NCBI RefSeq assembly: GCF_009834185.1
Contig: NZ_CP047173.1
Span: 1,922,001-1,986,000, forward strand
Reading direction: 5' to 3'
From: Rathayibacter sp. VKM Ac-2760
Lineage (GTDB): Bacteria > Actinomycetota > Actinomycetes > Actinomycetales > Microbacteriaceae
Length of the DNA stretch: 64,000 nt
In this document: piece after piece, positions 50,079 through 59,379 of the stretch
Layout: each line of letters starts with the position of its first letter
How positions within the stretch are numbered: position 1 is the stretch's first letter
Made by a program: the position numbers and the translations under genes
The notes under the pieces: model-generated
Seen by the model: only the letters and a program-made list of their open reading frames with translations
Databases searched by the model: none
Told to the model about the DNA's origin: nothing

Positions 50079-51719
50079 ATGCCCTCCCACACCACTTCTG
50101 CGTCCCTTCTGCTTGCGGACGTGTCCTTCGCCTGGCCCGACGGGTCGGTGGTGCTCGATCACGCCTCGGCTGCACTCGGCTCAGGCCGGACGGGTCTGAT
50201 CGGCGCGAACGGCGCCGGCAAAACCATGCTGCTGCGGCTCCTCGCAGGCGAGCTCGCGACGACCTCGGGCTCGATCAGCCGCTCTGCGGCGGTCGGCGTG
50301 CTGCCCCAGCACCTCGCCCGCCTCACGGAGACGACCCTCGCGGAGCTGCTCGGGGTGCGCCGGACGATCGATGCGCTGCGGGCGATCGAGTCGGGCGATA
50401 CCTCCGAACGGCACTTCGACGCGGTCGGTGACGACTGGGACATCGAGGCGAGAACGTCTGCGGTCCTCGACGAGATCGGACTTGGAAGGCTCGACCTGGA
50501 CCGGCCGATCGGGGGCCTCTCGGGCGGCGAGACCGTGCTCGCGGCGCTGGCGGGCCTTCGGATCGGGGGTGCGGGGATCGTCCTCCTCGACGAGCCCACC
50601 AACAACCTCGACCGCGAGTCTCGTGCTCGACTGAGCGAGCTGATCCTCCACTGGCGGGGTGCGCTCATCATCGTCTCGCACGACACCCGCCTCCTCGAGG
50701 CCATGGACGCGACGGTCGAGCTACGCGATGCGCGGCTGCGAGTGTTCGACGGCGGCTACTCGGCGTTCCGCCGACGGATCGACAGTGAGCAGGAGGCGAT
50801 CGCGCGAGCGCTGAGCAGCGCCGAGCAGACCCTGCGCACGGAGGAGCGCCAGCGGATCACCGCCGAGACGACGCTCGCCCGGCGAGCCCGGTACGCGCGC
50901 ACCGACTACGAGAACAAGCGCAAGCCCAAGGTCATCATGAACGCGCGACGATCCGAGGCGCAGGTCTCCGCCGGGAAGCTGCGGACGGAAACGGCGGAGA
51001 AGATCGATGCCGCCCGGCGCTCGGTCGCGAATCACGAGGGGCGACTGCGCGAGGACGAGCGCATCCGCATCGATCTGCCCGACCCGGACGTGCCGGCCTC
51101 GCGTCGGCTGGCCGAGATCGGCGACGGAGAGACGACCCTGCTGCTGCAGGGGCCCGAGCGCGCCGCTCTCCTCGGGCGCAACGGCATCGGCAAGACAAGA
51201 CCGCTCGAGGCGCTCGTCCGGGGATGTCAGCTGCCGGCACCGCTCCGAGCGATCGCGCGGACGGACCGCATCGGGTACCTGCCCCAGCGCAGGGGCGGGA
51301 TCGACCCTGCGCTCTCCTTCCTCGACGCGGTGCGGGAGGTCGCCCCTTCCGTCCCGCCGGGCACGATCCGCTCCCGGCTCGCGCGTTTCCTCATCCGCGG
51401 GGACGCCGTTCATCGCCGTGTCGGTGCCCTCTCCGGAGGCGAGCGCTTCCGGCTTCACCTCGCCCGGCTACTCCTCGCCGATCCACCGCCCAGGCTCCTC
51501 GTGCTCGATGAGCCGACAAACGACCTCGACGTGACCAGCGTCGATCAGCTCGTCGAGGCGCTGGTCGTGTTCCGGGGCGGAATCCTGGTCGTCAGCCATG
51601 ACGAGGAGTTCCTCTCTCGGCTCGGCCTCGACACGGCGGTGGAGCTGAGGGAGGGCGGGCGCCTCGTGATGGTCGATCCGCCGCAGCGCCCCGAGATCGG
51701 CTGGACCGCTCCCACCTGA
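50079..51719 (+). CDS. ABC-F family ATPase (ribosome-protection/translation-factor type)
   Basis: 546 residues. Two ABC domains without membrane segments. First: Walker A GANGAGKT, signature LSGGE, Walker B LDEPTNNLD. Second: Walker A GRNGIGKT, signature LSGGE, Walker B LDEPTNDLD. Between them is a roughly 90-residue charged linker (ETTLARRARYARTDYENKRK) that in this family reaches the ribosomal exit or peptidyl-transferase region. Members either protect from antibiotics (Msr/Vga/OptrA-like) or are general translation factors (EttA-like). The short linker does not settle which. ATG after GAGGAG, about 200 bases of leader. Confidence 0.9.
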   Translation: MPSHTTSASLLLADVSFAWPDGSVVLDHASAALGSGRTGLIGANGAGKTMLLRLLAGELATTSGSISRSAAVGVLPQHLARLTETTLAELLGVRRTIDALRAIESGDTSERHFDAVGDDWDIEARTSAVLDEIGLGRLDLDRPIGGLSGGETVLAALAGLRIGGAGIVLLDEPTNNLDRESRARLSELILHWRGALIIVSHDTRLLEAMDATVELRDARLRVFDGGYSAFRRRIDSEQEAIARALSSAEQTLRTEERQRITAETTLARRARYARTDYENKRKPKVIMNARRSEAQVSAGKLRTETAEKIDAARRSVANHEGRLREDERIRIDLPDPDVPASRRLAEIGDGETTLLLQGPERAALLGRNGIGKTRPLEALVRGCQLPAPLRAIARTDRIGYLPQRRGGIDPALSFLDAVREVAPSVPPGTIRSRLARFLIRGDAVHRRVGALSGGERFRLHLARLLLADPPPRLLVLDEPTNDLDVTSVDQLVEALVVFRGGILVVSHDEEFLSRLGLDTAVELREGGRLVMVDPPQRPEIGWTAPT

Positions 51720-51976
51720 CCGCTCCGACCTGACCGGGTGATTCAGCAGGCCGCGCGGACGAGCGCCAAGCCGAAACTGACATCCGATGATCGCCCTCCC
51801 ACGACGCTCCGCGTCCACTGCCGGAACGGGCGCTTGCGAACAGTCGGGGCGTCGTCAACCAGGTGTCGCGTAAGGGGATCGTTCAGCGCGACAGCTTCGA
51901 GTCGGCTTCGGCCATTGTCGCGTTGAGCGGTCCCCGTGATCGGTGAGGTTCTCACGGGCCCGGTTCCGTCGAGGAC

Positions 51977-52498
51977 TCAGTCGTCGCTGTCGCCGCTGCT
52001 CGCCGGCGCCGGGGCGGTGCTCGAGGTGGAGTCGGACCAGACGGCTTGCGCGCCGGAGTCGCCGATGCGGACGACGTCGATGGTCGCTCCGACGGAGATC
52101 GCGATCGCTGCGACGGCGAGCACGATCCCGACGAGGGGGCGGCGGGTGGCGGGTCGGTCCTCGGTTCGTCGGGTGCGGCGGAACCAGAGCCACTGCACCA
52201 GGGCGACGAGGAACAGGCCGGCGGCCCAGGGGAGCAGGTGGTCGCCGAGCTCGGTGTGCTGCTCGAGGATCGCGGACGGCTCCGTCCGGCGTTCGAGGGC
52301 TTCGCCGGCCTGCGTGGTGAGCGGGACGGCGATCAGCGCGGCCAGGGCGATGATCGGGGTGAGGATCCCGAACCTGCGGCGGGCGGCGGGCCAGAGGCTG
52401 CCGAGGATGAGCATCAGTGCGGCGAGGGGGAGCAGGACCACGACGGCGTGCACGAGGAGCGGGTGGAGGGGGAGGCCGTTGATCTGCCAGTCGTTCAT
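51977..52498 (-). CDS. DUF2231-family membrane protein
   Basis: 173 residues. It begins INGLPLHPLLVHAVVVLLPL, the DUF2231 signature (HPxxVH), with four helices and a Ser/Ala-rich C-terminal tail. Its conserved His residues suggest a heme or metal-binding redox membrane protein. It stands 39 bases downstream of the ApbE gene and closes the flavin-transfer group. The 257-base interval after it (51720-51976) holds no supported gene. Confidence 0.85.
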   Translation of the reverse strand: MNDWQINGLPLHPLLVHAVVVLLPLAALMLILGSLWPAARRRFGILTPIIALAALIAVPLTTQAGEALERRTEPSAILEQHTELGDHLLPWAAGLFLVALVQWLWFRRTRRTEDRPATRRPLVGIVLAVAAIAISVGATIDVVRIGDSGAQAVWSDSTSSTAPAPASSGDSDD

Positions 52499-52537
52499 CG
52501 GGGGCGCCTTCGCTCGAGGGGTGGTGTCCTCGTGACG

Positions 52538-53398
52538 CTAACCCGCTGAGTCCGGTGCGCCGTTCCGGCAGAGGGGTTCGTGTGAGCCCTCGAACGATCG
52601 CCCACCCGTCCTCGGAGCCGACTCCCCACTTCGGGCCGAGATGCGACGTGCCGACCGGGCGGGGAGTCGGTGCGAGTGCTCGCTCGCCGGCGCGATCAGG
52701 CGGCGGAGCCGGTCGGTCACGAGAAGCGCGCCGGCGGCGTCGACGGTGAGGACGTCGACGTCGAAGCGGTCGGTGACGGTGTCGAGCGTCGGAGCGCCGC
52801 CGGCGAGGATCGCGGTCGCGAGGACGTCGGCGGTGACGATGTCCTCGGCGATCACGGACACCTGCACGAAGGGGACGTCGCCGGGCTCGGCAGGTCGGCG
52901 CCAGACGTGCTCGCCGCGTTCGGCGGTCCCGGAGGTGGCGATCGCGCGGCGTCCGTCGCCGAGGGGGACGACGCAGAGCAGCGCCCGCCGGTCGCCGGGA
53001 TCCACGATCCCGATCGTCCAGCTGCCGGCGGGCGAGGTGAGGACGTCGCCCCCGACGTCGAGGAGCCATGCGCCGTCGCCGAGCAGCCGGGCCGCGTGCG
53101 CCATGGCGGTCGCCTTGACGGTTCCGGCGAGGTCGATGACGCCGTCGGGACGGTGCGGGGTGAAGGCGCCGGCGGTCGCAGTGCGCCAGTGGAGTGCTTC
53201 GGCGTAGGCGGTCCGCATCTGCTCGGACGCGGCGGTCAGCGCGAGCTCACCGCGGGCGATCCGGGACGCCTCCGACTCCGGCCGGTACAGGCTGAAGCGG
53301 GCGTCGGCGTCGGCGAAGACGTCCTCGACGTCGTCCACTGGCGCATCGTCGGCGGCGCGCAGGCTGGCGACGGTGCCCATGGTCGTGAACGTGTGCAC
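52538..53398 (-). CDS. apbE: ApbE-type FAD:protein FMN transferase
   Basis: 286 residues, slightly longer than the catalytic core. Landmarks: FTTMGTVASLRA, ADARFSLYRPESEASRI, IDLAGTVKATAMAHAARLLG (substrate loop), WLLDVGGDVLTS, ATSGTAERGEHVWRR and ADVLATAILAGG (metal site). It attaches FMN to Thr of FMN-binding proteins outside the membrane using FAD. No signal peptide is visible, so this is a cytosolic or Tat-piggyback form. The last 50 residues (from about SEHSHRLPARS) lack homology and may be a stop-loss extension. It starts 2 bases after the FMN-binding gene. Confidence 0.9.
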   Translation of the reverse strand: MHTFTTMGTVASLRAADDAPVDDVEDVFADADARFSLYRPESEASRIARGELALTAASEQMRTAYAEALHWRTATAGAFTPHRPDGVIDLAGTVKATAMAHAARLLGDGAWLLDVGGDVLTSPAGSWTIGIVDPGDRRALLCVVPLGDGRRAIATSGTAERGEHVWRRPAEPGDVPFVQVSVIAEDIVTADVLATAILAGGAPTLDTVTDRFDVDVLTVDAAGALLVTDRLRRLIAPASEHSHRLPARSARRISARSGESAPRTGGRSFEGSHEPLCRNGAPDSAG

Positions 53399-53400
53399 GG

Positions 53401-53940
53401 TCAGAGTCCGGCCTGGTCGATCGCCGATTGCAGGGAGGTGAGGTATCCGTCGCTGGTGTAGGTCGCTCCGCTGACCGCCTGAACGTTCGCGGACTGGGCG
53501 GCGAGGACTTCCTGACGCAGGATCGGCGCGGCCCGGTGGGAGATCGACACGGACCGGCCGTCCTCGTCCGTCAGGTGCACGGCCGTGACGTCGGTGATCT
53601 GCCCGCCGGCGACGGTGATCGCGACCTGCACCGCGCCGAAGCGGGTCGCCACGGACGAGCCGGTCCAGGTGCCGTCTGTCGAGGAGGACGGGCCAGCGGT
53701 GGCCGTCGAGCTCGTACCGGCCGACGGGTCAGTGGGCGCGCCGGCGGAGGGCGTCGTCGAGGCGGGGGCGCCGGCCGGCGTCGGCGTGGTCACCGCGGGA
53801 GCCGCTCCGTCCGTGGCCGTGGTGGCGCTCGTCCCGGTGGCGAGCGGGGAACCGGTGGCGCCGGCCGATCCGAGCTGCCAGCCGCCGACGAGGACGGCGA
53901 GGGAGGCGAGGACGCTGGCGACTGCTGCTCGTGTCCTCAC
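53401..53940 (-). CDS. Membrane-anchored FMN-binding domain protein (ApbE substrate)
   Basis: 179 residues. An N-terminal helix (about 5-25), a Thr/Ala/Pro/Ser-rich linker of about 65 residues, and then an FMN_bind domain: ATRFGAVQVAITVAGGQITD, ISHRAAPILRQEVLAAQSAN, and VSGATYTSDGYLTSLQSAID. SGATYT is the flavinylation motif; the Thr of SGAT is the FMN attachment site in NqrC/RnfG-like proteins. It likely carries electrons outside the membrane. GTG start overlaps the ferric-reductase gene stop (GTGA), and apbE follows directly. Confidence 0.9.
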   Translation of the reverse strand: MRTRAAVASVLASLAVLVGGWQLGSAGATGSPLATGTSATTATDGAAPAVTTPTPAGAPASTTPSAGAPTDPSAGTSSTATAGPSSSTDGTWTGSSVATRFGAVQVAITVAGGQITDVTAVHLTDEDGRSVSISHRAAPILRQEVLAAQSANVQAVSGATYTSDGYLTSLQSAIDQAGL

Positions 53941-55367
53941 CAGTCGAACCTCTCCACGTGGATCTGCCGGTCGGGCAGGCCTGCCGCTCGCGCGTCGCGG
54001 ACGACGAGGTCGGCCCAGGCGGTGGGACCGCAGACGAACAGGTCGGACTCGAGCAGGCCGGGCAGCGCGGAGGTGATCGTCACACCGCGGGCGATGGACT
54101 CGGCAGACATCCATGTCGCGAGCCCTGCGGGCCGTCGGCCGATCATCCCGAACAGTGCGCCGCGGCTGCTGTGGACCAGGGTCCGCGTCTCGTCCCAGAG
54201 GTAGGTCTGCGAGTCGTCGGCGGCGCGCAGCAGGACGGTGGCCTCGCCGGGTCGGAGGCCGCCGTGCTCGAGAAGCGCCCGGGCGGGGGTGATGCCGATG
54301 CCGGCGGCGATGATCGCGAGGCGCGGGGCGGTGCGGGCGGCGTCGGTGAAGATCCCGTAGGGGCCCTCGATCGAGACCGCAGTCCCGGGGCGCAGCCGTG
54401 CGAGGCGGTCGGTCCCGGCTCCGAGTGCGCGGACGGTGATCCGCGCGCGGGTGTCGGTCGGGACGGCGGAGAAGGAGATCGGGTGCGCGTGCCACCAGGT
54501 GCCGCGGCTCCAGAACCGCCAGATCGCGTACTGCCCGCCGATCACGCCGAGGCGGGAGAGGCCGCGGCCGGAGAGGTGGATCGAGAAGACGCCGGGGGCG
54601 ATCGTCTCGACGGCCTCGACCCGGATCCGGTGCCGCAGCGTCGCGAGAACGGGCACCGCGAACCGGAACCAGGCGATCGCTCCGAACGCCAGGACGTAGA
54701 GGGCGATCCAGTAGACGCGCTGCGGCGTGCTCTCGGCGAGGACCTGGCCGGCGGAGAGCTGGTGGGGGACGGCGACGAGGACGGCCGCGTAGCTGAGCAG
54801 GTGGATCGCGTGCCACGCCTCGTACGCGAAGCGGCGGCGCACGGCCACGAGGGAGGTGACGACGACGAGAACCAGGAGGGTGCTGCCGAGCAGCGCCAGG
54901 AGCATGTCGGCGCCGGAGTACAGGGCGAGTGTCTCGTTCCACAGCGTCAGCCCGTCGGTGAGGGCGTAGCCGACGGTGAGCAGGGCACCGTGCCCGAGGA
55001 TCAGATACAGCGCGGGCTTGCCGAGGCGACGGTGCAGCGCCATCGCGGTGTCCTGGCCGAAGGTGCGGTCGATCCAGGGGCTCCGGGCGGCGAGGACGAG
55101 CATGACCAGGATCAGGTCGGTGCCGACGAGGCCGGCGACGATCCCCGCGGCCGTGAGGGCTCCGGCGAGATCGGTGACCTGCGCGGGTCCGCCGGCCGCG
55201 AGGTAGAGCGCGATGGCGAGGGCGACCGAGACCCAGCAGGCGGTGACGAGCGCGTCCGCGGACCGCAGGCGCCGGCGCAGGGATCGCTCGCGGTCGGCCT
55301 GCGACCGCCGCAGCGTGGTCGGGGCGTGGGGTGCGGGTGCCCTGGTCGGTCGGATCGTGGTGCTCAC
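53937..55367 (-). CDS. Ferric-reductase-like transmembrane flavocytochrome
   Basis: 476 residues. Six helices in the N-terminal half; two His pairs sit in helices (ALHRRLGKPALYLILGHGAL and AWHAIHLLSYAAVLVAVPHQ), as for two b hemes. The cytosolic half is a ferredoxin-NADP-reductase module: GQYAIWRFW, HPISFSAVP (FAD), EGPYGIF, GIGITPARALLEH (NAD(P)H), LFVCGPTAW. It would move electrons from NAD(P)H across the membrane to the flavinylated partner encoded next. GTG start at 55367; the frame of the FMN-binding protein overlaps by 4 bases. Confidence 0.92.
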   Translation of the reverse strand: MSTTIRPTRAPAPHAPTTLRRSQADRERSLRRRLRSADALVTACWVSVALAIALYLAAGGPAQVTDLAGALTAAGIVAGLVGTDLILVMLVLAARSPWIDRTFGQDTAMALHRRLGKPALYLILGHGALLTVGYALTDGLTLWNETLALYSGADMLLALLGSTLLVLVVVTSLVAVRRRFAYEAWHAIHLLSYAAVLVAVPHQLSAGQVLAESTPQRVYWIALYVLAFGAIAWFRFAVPVLATLRHRIRVEAVETIAPGVFSIHLSGRGLSRLGVIGGQYAIWRFWSRGTWWHAHPISFSAVPTDTRARITVRALGAGTDRLARLRPGTAVSIEGPYGIFTDAARTAPRLAIIAAGIGITPARALLEHGGLRPGEATVLLRAADDSQTYLWDETRTLVHSSRGALFGMIGRRPAGLATWMSAESIARGVTITSALPGLLESDLFVCGPTAWADLVVRDARAAGLPDRQIHVERFDW

Positions 55368-55515
55368 GGCGGCGCCCTCCGGTCGGTGTCGAGTGCGCCG
55401 GCCTGAGGTTTCCGGGGGGCGCGCTCTTACCGTCGCGAGGGAGTCTTGGTGTCGGCTATGAGGGACGCGTGCCGATTCCCCGCCGGGGTCCGATTCGTGT
55501 TCGAGGTCTCACATG

Positions 55516-56877
55516 TCACCGCTCGGGCAGCACGATCGTCACCCGCACTCCGCCGGAGCGCCGGTTCTCGAGGGTGACCGATCCGTCGGCGGTGTCGACG
55601 AGAGCTGCGACGAGGGCGAGCCCGAGCCCGCTGCCGCCGTCCCGGCTGGTGCGCGCCTCATCGGGTCGGGAGAAGCGCTCGAACGCGTGCGGCACGAACT
55701 CCTCCGGAATGCCGTGCCCGGTGTCCTCCACGCGCAGCTCGAGGGTGGAGTCGTGCTGCTGGAGGAGGAGGGTGATGCGTCCCGCAGGAGGCGTCGCGGC
55801 GATCGCATTCGCGCCGAGGTTGTCGAGGATCCGCGAGAAAGCGCTCACCGAGAGCGGGTACGGCGCGTCGGCCCGCTCGATCGCGGTGTCGAGCTCGATG
55901 TCGGGGCCGGCGCCGCCCGTGATCGTCCTCAGCCGGTCGACGGAGTCCATCAGCTCGGTCTCCAGCTCGCTCGCCGTCGCGCGCGCCGCGACGGGCGGGG
56001 CGGCGTCCAGCCGGGAGAGCTCCAGGAGGTTCGTCGCCAGGCGGGACAGGCGGGCGAGGGACCCCTCGGCGGCGCGGATCTCCGTCGCGAGGGCGTCCGC
56101 GTCGCCGAAGTGCCGGTGCGCGAGTTCGAGCTGGGTGATGACGACGGCCAGCGGCGTGCGGATCTCGTGGCTGGCCGCGGACACCATCTGCCGCTCCCGA
56201 TCCGCGGTGTCCCGCGTCCGGGCGATGAAGGCGTTCAGCGTCTCCGCCAGGTCCGACAGCTCATCGGCCGCCGGGCCGACGGGGAGCTCGCCGCCGTCCC
56301 GATCGCCGAGCGACGCGGCGGTGCGGCGCATCCGCTCGACCGGACGCAGAGCGGCGCCGGTCAGCAGCCACGCGGCGAGGGCGGACAGGATCACGAGGGC
56401 CGCGGCGCCGACGAGCAGCGTCCGGTCCAGGGCCGCGACGGTGAGGTCGCTGCCGGCGCCGCTGCGCGCCGCCCACAGCTCCCACGTGCCCGCACTCGTG
56501 TCCAGGGTCCGCGAGACGACCGTGAACCGCACGTCCTCGTCGGTGACCACCGTCGAGGTGCCGTCGCTGCCGCTGCTGCGCTCCAGGACCTCGTGGACGT
56601 CGTGCGGCATCGTGTCGACGGGCACCGCCCCGCCGGGAGCGCGCGTGAAGATCAGGAGCCCCTCGGCCGGCGGGTCGGGGGTCTCGGTCGGGTCCGATCG
56701 CAGATCGGCGAGGTACGGGGCGAGGTCGCCCTCGGCGAGGGTCACCTCGGAGGCGGCGACGATGCTGCGGAACTGCCCGTGCAGCACGAGGGTGATCACG
56801 CCGACCCCGATCAGCGCGACGAGGAGGCTGCCGAGGGTGATCCGGGAGCGGATCGACAGGGCGCGCAGCAGCGTCAC
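55516..56877 (-). CDS. Sensor histidine kinase of the metal operon
   Basis: 453 residues. A first helix (about 12-33), a roughly 130-residue extracytoplasmic sensor, a second helix (about 160-182), a HAMP region, and then the kinase core: SAASHEIRTPLAVVITQLEL (phospho-His), ILDNLGANAIAATP (N box), VEDTGHGIPEE, and GSGLGLALVAALVDTADG (G2). GTG start overlaps the response-regulator stop. Its gene ends the five-gene unit begun by arsR, 148 bases before the ferric-reductase gene. Confidence 0.93.
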   Translation of the reverse strand: MTLLRALSIRSRITLGSLLVALIGVGVITLVLHGQFRSIVAASEVTLAEGDLAPYLADLRSDPTETPDPPAEGLLIFTRAPGGAVPVDTMPHDVHEVLERSSGSDGTSTVVTDEDVRFTVVSRTLDTSAGTWELWAARSGAGSDLTVAALDRTLLVGAAALVILSALAAWLLTGAALRPVERMRRTAASLGDRDGGELPVGPAADELSDLAETLNAFIARTRDTADRERQMVSAASHEIRTPLAVVITQLELAHRHFGDADALATEIRAAEGSLARLSRLATNLLELSRLDAAPPVAARATASELETELMDSVDRLRTITGGAGPDIELDTAIERADAPYPLSVSAFSRILDNLGANAIAATPPAGRITLLLQQHDSTLELRVEDTGHGIPEEFVPHAFERFSRPDEARTSRDGGSGLGLALVAALVDTADGSVTLENRRSGGVRVTIVLPER

Positions 56878-57551
56878 TCGGCGCGCTCCAGCCGGTACCC
56901 CGCGCCGCGGACGGTCGTGATCCGCAGGCCCGTGTCGGCGAGGGCGAGCTTCTTGCGGAGGTAGCTGACGTACTGGTCCACGAGGGTCGGCTCGAACGTC
57001 TCCGACGACCCCCACACCTCGGCGAGGATCTCCGTCCGAGTCAGGACCTCGTCCTGATGCACGGCGAAGAAGCGCAGCAGGGTGAACTCCTTCACGCTCA
57101 GCGCGAAGGGGCGATCGCGGACCGTCGCGCGCACGGAGAGGGCGTCCAATCGCAGCGCTCCGATCTGCACCACCGGCTGCGGGCCGCTGGCCCGGCGACG
57201 GATCTGCGCACGGATCCGGGCGCTCAGCTCGCCGAAGTGGAACGGCTTGGTGACGTAGTCGTCGGCGCCCGAGTCCAGTCCGAAGATCCGGTCCTCGACG
57301 GCGTCCCGCGCCGTGATCAGCACGACCGGGACGGTGCTGCCCGATTCCCGCATCCGTCGGCAGACCTCGAACCCGGTCATCCCCGGCAGCATCACGTCGA
57401 CGACGGCGACATCGACGTCTCCCGCGGTGAACGCGATCAGCGCGTCGACGCCGTTGTCGACGAGCTGCACGTCGTAGCCGTCCTCGCGCAGTCCGCGCTC
57501 GACGAGGGCCCCCATCCGCGGGTCGTCCTCGACGACGAGGATCCGGGACAT
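56874..57551 (-). CDS. OmpR-family response regulator of the metal operon
   Basis: 225 residues. Receiver: RILVVEDDPRMGALVERGLR, VAVVDVMLPGMTGFEV (Asp about 52), VTKPFHFGELSARI. DNA-binding winged helix: LSVKEFTLLRFFAVHQDEVL, LVDQYVSYLRKKLALADTGL, RGAGYRLE. Its start overlaps the VIT-like gene's stop (TGATG). It probably controls the flavin and metal genes nearby, by position. Confidence 0.93.
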   Translation of the reverse strand: MSRILVVEDDPRMGALVERGLREDGYDVQLVDNGVDALIAFTAGDVDVAVVDVMLPGMTGFEVCRRMRESGSTVPVVLITARDAVEDRIFGLDSGADDYVTKPFHFGELSARIRAQIRRRASGPQPVVQIGALRLDALSVRATVRDRPFALSVKEFTLLRFFAVHQDEVLTRTEILAEVWGSSETFEPTLVDQYVSYLRKKLALADTGLRITTVRGAGYRLERAE

Positions 57552-58294
57552 CAGACCGCGCCGGACGTGCCGAGCAGCGACCCGATCAGGAACGTCGCCG
57601 CGAGGGCCAGAGCGCCGCCGACGACGATGCGGACCATCGGGCGCACCGCCGGACTGCCGCCGACCCGGGCACTGATGAACCCCGTCGCCGCGAGGGCGAT
57701 CAGCACCACGACGAAGGTCACCGGAACCCTCAGCTCCGGCGGCGGGAGCAGGATCGCCAGCAGCGGCAGCACCGCGCCGAGGAAGAACGCCAGCGCCGAA
57801 GCGCCGGCGGCGGCGAGCGGGCTGGCGACCGCTTCCTCGTTCAACCCGAGTTCGGCTTCCAGATGTGCGGTCAGAGCGTCGTTGTCGGTCAGCTCGCGGG
57901 CGACCTGATGCGCTGTCTCCGGAGTCAGGCCACGCGCCTGATACAGAGAGGCGAGCTCCTCGAGCTCCCCGGAGGGATCCTCCGCGAGCTCGACACGCTC
58001 CTTCGCGATCAGCGCACGCTGACTGTCGCTCTGACTGCTCACCGAGACGTACTCGCCCAGCGCCATCGATACCGCGCCGCCGACCAGACCCGCGACACCG
58101 GCCGTCAGGATCGGGGCCGTCGCCGTCGTCGCGCCCGCGACGCCGACGACCAGAGCGGCGACCGACACGATGCCGTCGTTCGCGCCGAGCACGCCGGCCC
58201 GCAACCAGTTCAGCCGCCCCGCGATCGCGCCGTCATGCGGCTCCGCGCGAGGAGTGGAGGGCGGAGGAGTGGGACCGGTCGGCATGAGGCTCAT
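57551..58294 (-). CDS. VIT1/CCC1-family iron or manganese transporter
   Basis: 247 residues. LNWLRAGVLGANDGIVSVAA opens the conserved first helix. GGAVSMALGEYVSVSSQSDS follows (the Met/Gly/Glu metal path). A charged cytosolic segment (LIAKERVELAEDPSGELEEL) comes next, then three more helices. Five helices altogether, as in VIT1. These proteins remove Fe(II)/Mn(II) from the cytosol. Start and stop overlap the neighbouring genes in the operon. The N-terminal 25 residues are Pro-rich. Confidence 0.9.
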   Translation of the reverse strand: MSLMPTGPTPPPSTPRAEPHDGAIAGRLNWLRAGVLGANDGIVSVAALVVGVAGATTATAPILTAGVAGLVGGAVSMALGEYVSVSSQSDSQRALIAKERVELAEDPSGELEELASLYQARGLTPETAHQVARELTDNDALTAHLEAELGLNEEAVASPLAAAGASALAFFLGAVLPLLAILLPPPELRVPVTFVVVLIALAATGFISARVGGSPAVRPMVRIVVGGALALAATFLIGSLLGTSGAV

Positions 58295-59379
58295 GGAAGC
58301 ACCGGAGTCTCCTCCGCGCCAGGCAGGACAGGCTTCCCACTCCTGTCCGGCGAGGGGGTGAGCGTGAAGGTGTCGAGGTTGCCGATCACGGCGCGGAGGT
58401 GTTCACCCGCGTGGTGCGCGATCTGTGCCGCGTCGTCCAGCTGATCGGCTGCGACGCGGAGGGTGGCCGATCCGGTGAGTCGGTGGCCGATCCAGCGGAG
58501 GCGGAGGTCCTCGACTGCGGTGACGCCCGGGGTGTGTTCGAGGGCGTGCTCGGCGCGTTCGAGGTGGTCGGGGGAGATCGCGTCCATCAGGCGGGCGCCG
58601 ACCGACTTCACGGTCCCCCAGAGCAGGACCAGGATCGAGACGGCGATGAGCAGGCCGATGATCGGGTCCGCGAGGGGGAGTCCGAGCAGGACGCCGATCG
58701 CTCCCAGCACCACGGAGAGGGAGGTGAAGCCGTCCAGCCGCGCGTGCACTCCGTCTGCGACGAGGGCGGCGGAGCCGATGCGGCGGCCGACGCGGATGCG
58801 GTAGATCGCGACGATCTCGTTGCCTGCGAAGCCGATGACGCCTGCGACGACGAGCAGCCACGGGTTCTCGATCGGGCGGGGATCGAGGAGGCGGGCGATC
58901 GCCTCCCAACCGGCGACGACGGCGGAGAGCGCGACGACGAGGACGATGAACATCCCGGCGAGGTCCTCGGCGCGCCCGTAGCCGTAGGTGTAGCGGCGGG
59001 AGGCGACGCGGCGTCCGAGGACGAACGCGATCCAGAGCGGCACCGCGGTCAGCGCGTCGGCGAAGTTGTGGATCGTGTCGGCGAGCAACGCGACGGAACC
59101 GGTGAGCGCGACGAGCGCCGCCTGCAGCACGGTCGTGGCGAGCAGGATCACCAGGCTGATCTTCAGCGCGCGCACTCCCGCGGTCGACGCCTCCATCGCG
59201 TCGTCGATCGAGTCGGCAGAGTCGTGCGTGTGCGGGACGAACAGGTCGGAGAGGAGCCCCCGGAGGCCGCCGTGCGGGTGGCCGTGGTCATGGCCGTGGG
59301 CATGGCCGTGCTCGTGGTCGTGCGGGTGCTCGTGCTCGTGGTGGTGGCCGTGCTCGTGACGCTCGGTGCGCGTCGTCAT
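58291..59379 (-). CDS. Cation diffusion facilitator (CDF) metal exporter
   Basis: 362 residues. A remarkable His-rich N-terminus (HEHGHHHEHEHPHDHEHGHA and on, about 20 His in the first 40 residues) precedes six helices. The metal site has the HxxxD pairs typical of zinc-type CDFs: TIHNFADALTA and VADGVHARLDGFTSL. The C-terminal cytosolic domain has SPDHLERAEHALEHTPGV. It exports Zn(II), Co(II), Cd(II) or Fe(II) in exchange for protons. The ATG overlaps the ArsR gene stop. Confidence 0.92.
   Translation of the reverse strand: MTTRTERHEHGHHHEHEHPHDHEHGHAHGHDHGHPHGGLRGLLSDLFVPHTHDSADSIDDAMEASTAGVRALKISLVILLATTVLQAALVALTGSVALLADTIHNFADALTAVPLWIAFVLGRRVASRRYTYGYGRAEDLAGMFIVLVVALSAVVAGWEAIARLLDPRPIENPWLLVVAGVIGFAGNEIVAIYRIRVGRRIGSAALVADGVHARLDGFTSLSVVLGAIGVLLGLPLADPIIGLLIAVSILVLLWGTVKSVGARLMDAISPDHLERAEHALEHTPGVTAVEDLRLRWIGHRLTGSATLRVAADQLDDAAQIAHHAGEHLRAVIGNLDTFTLTPSPDRSGKPVLPGAEETPVLP

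Noticed and set aside
51720..51976. Possible gene remnant between ABC-F and DUF2231 genes
   Set aside because: Short frames on both strands show no recognisable family and no ribosome site.
53401..54942. Long minus-strand frame joining the FMN-binding protein with 330 upstream codons
   Set aside because: The upstream part is the out-of-frame shadow of the ferric-reductase gene; the real start is the GTG overlapping its stop.
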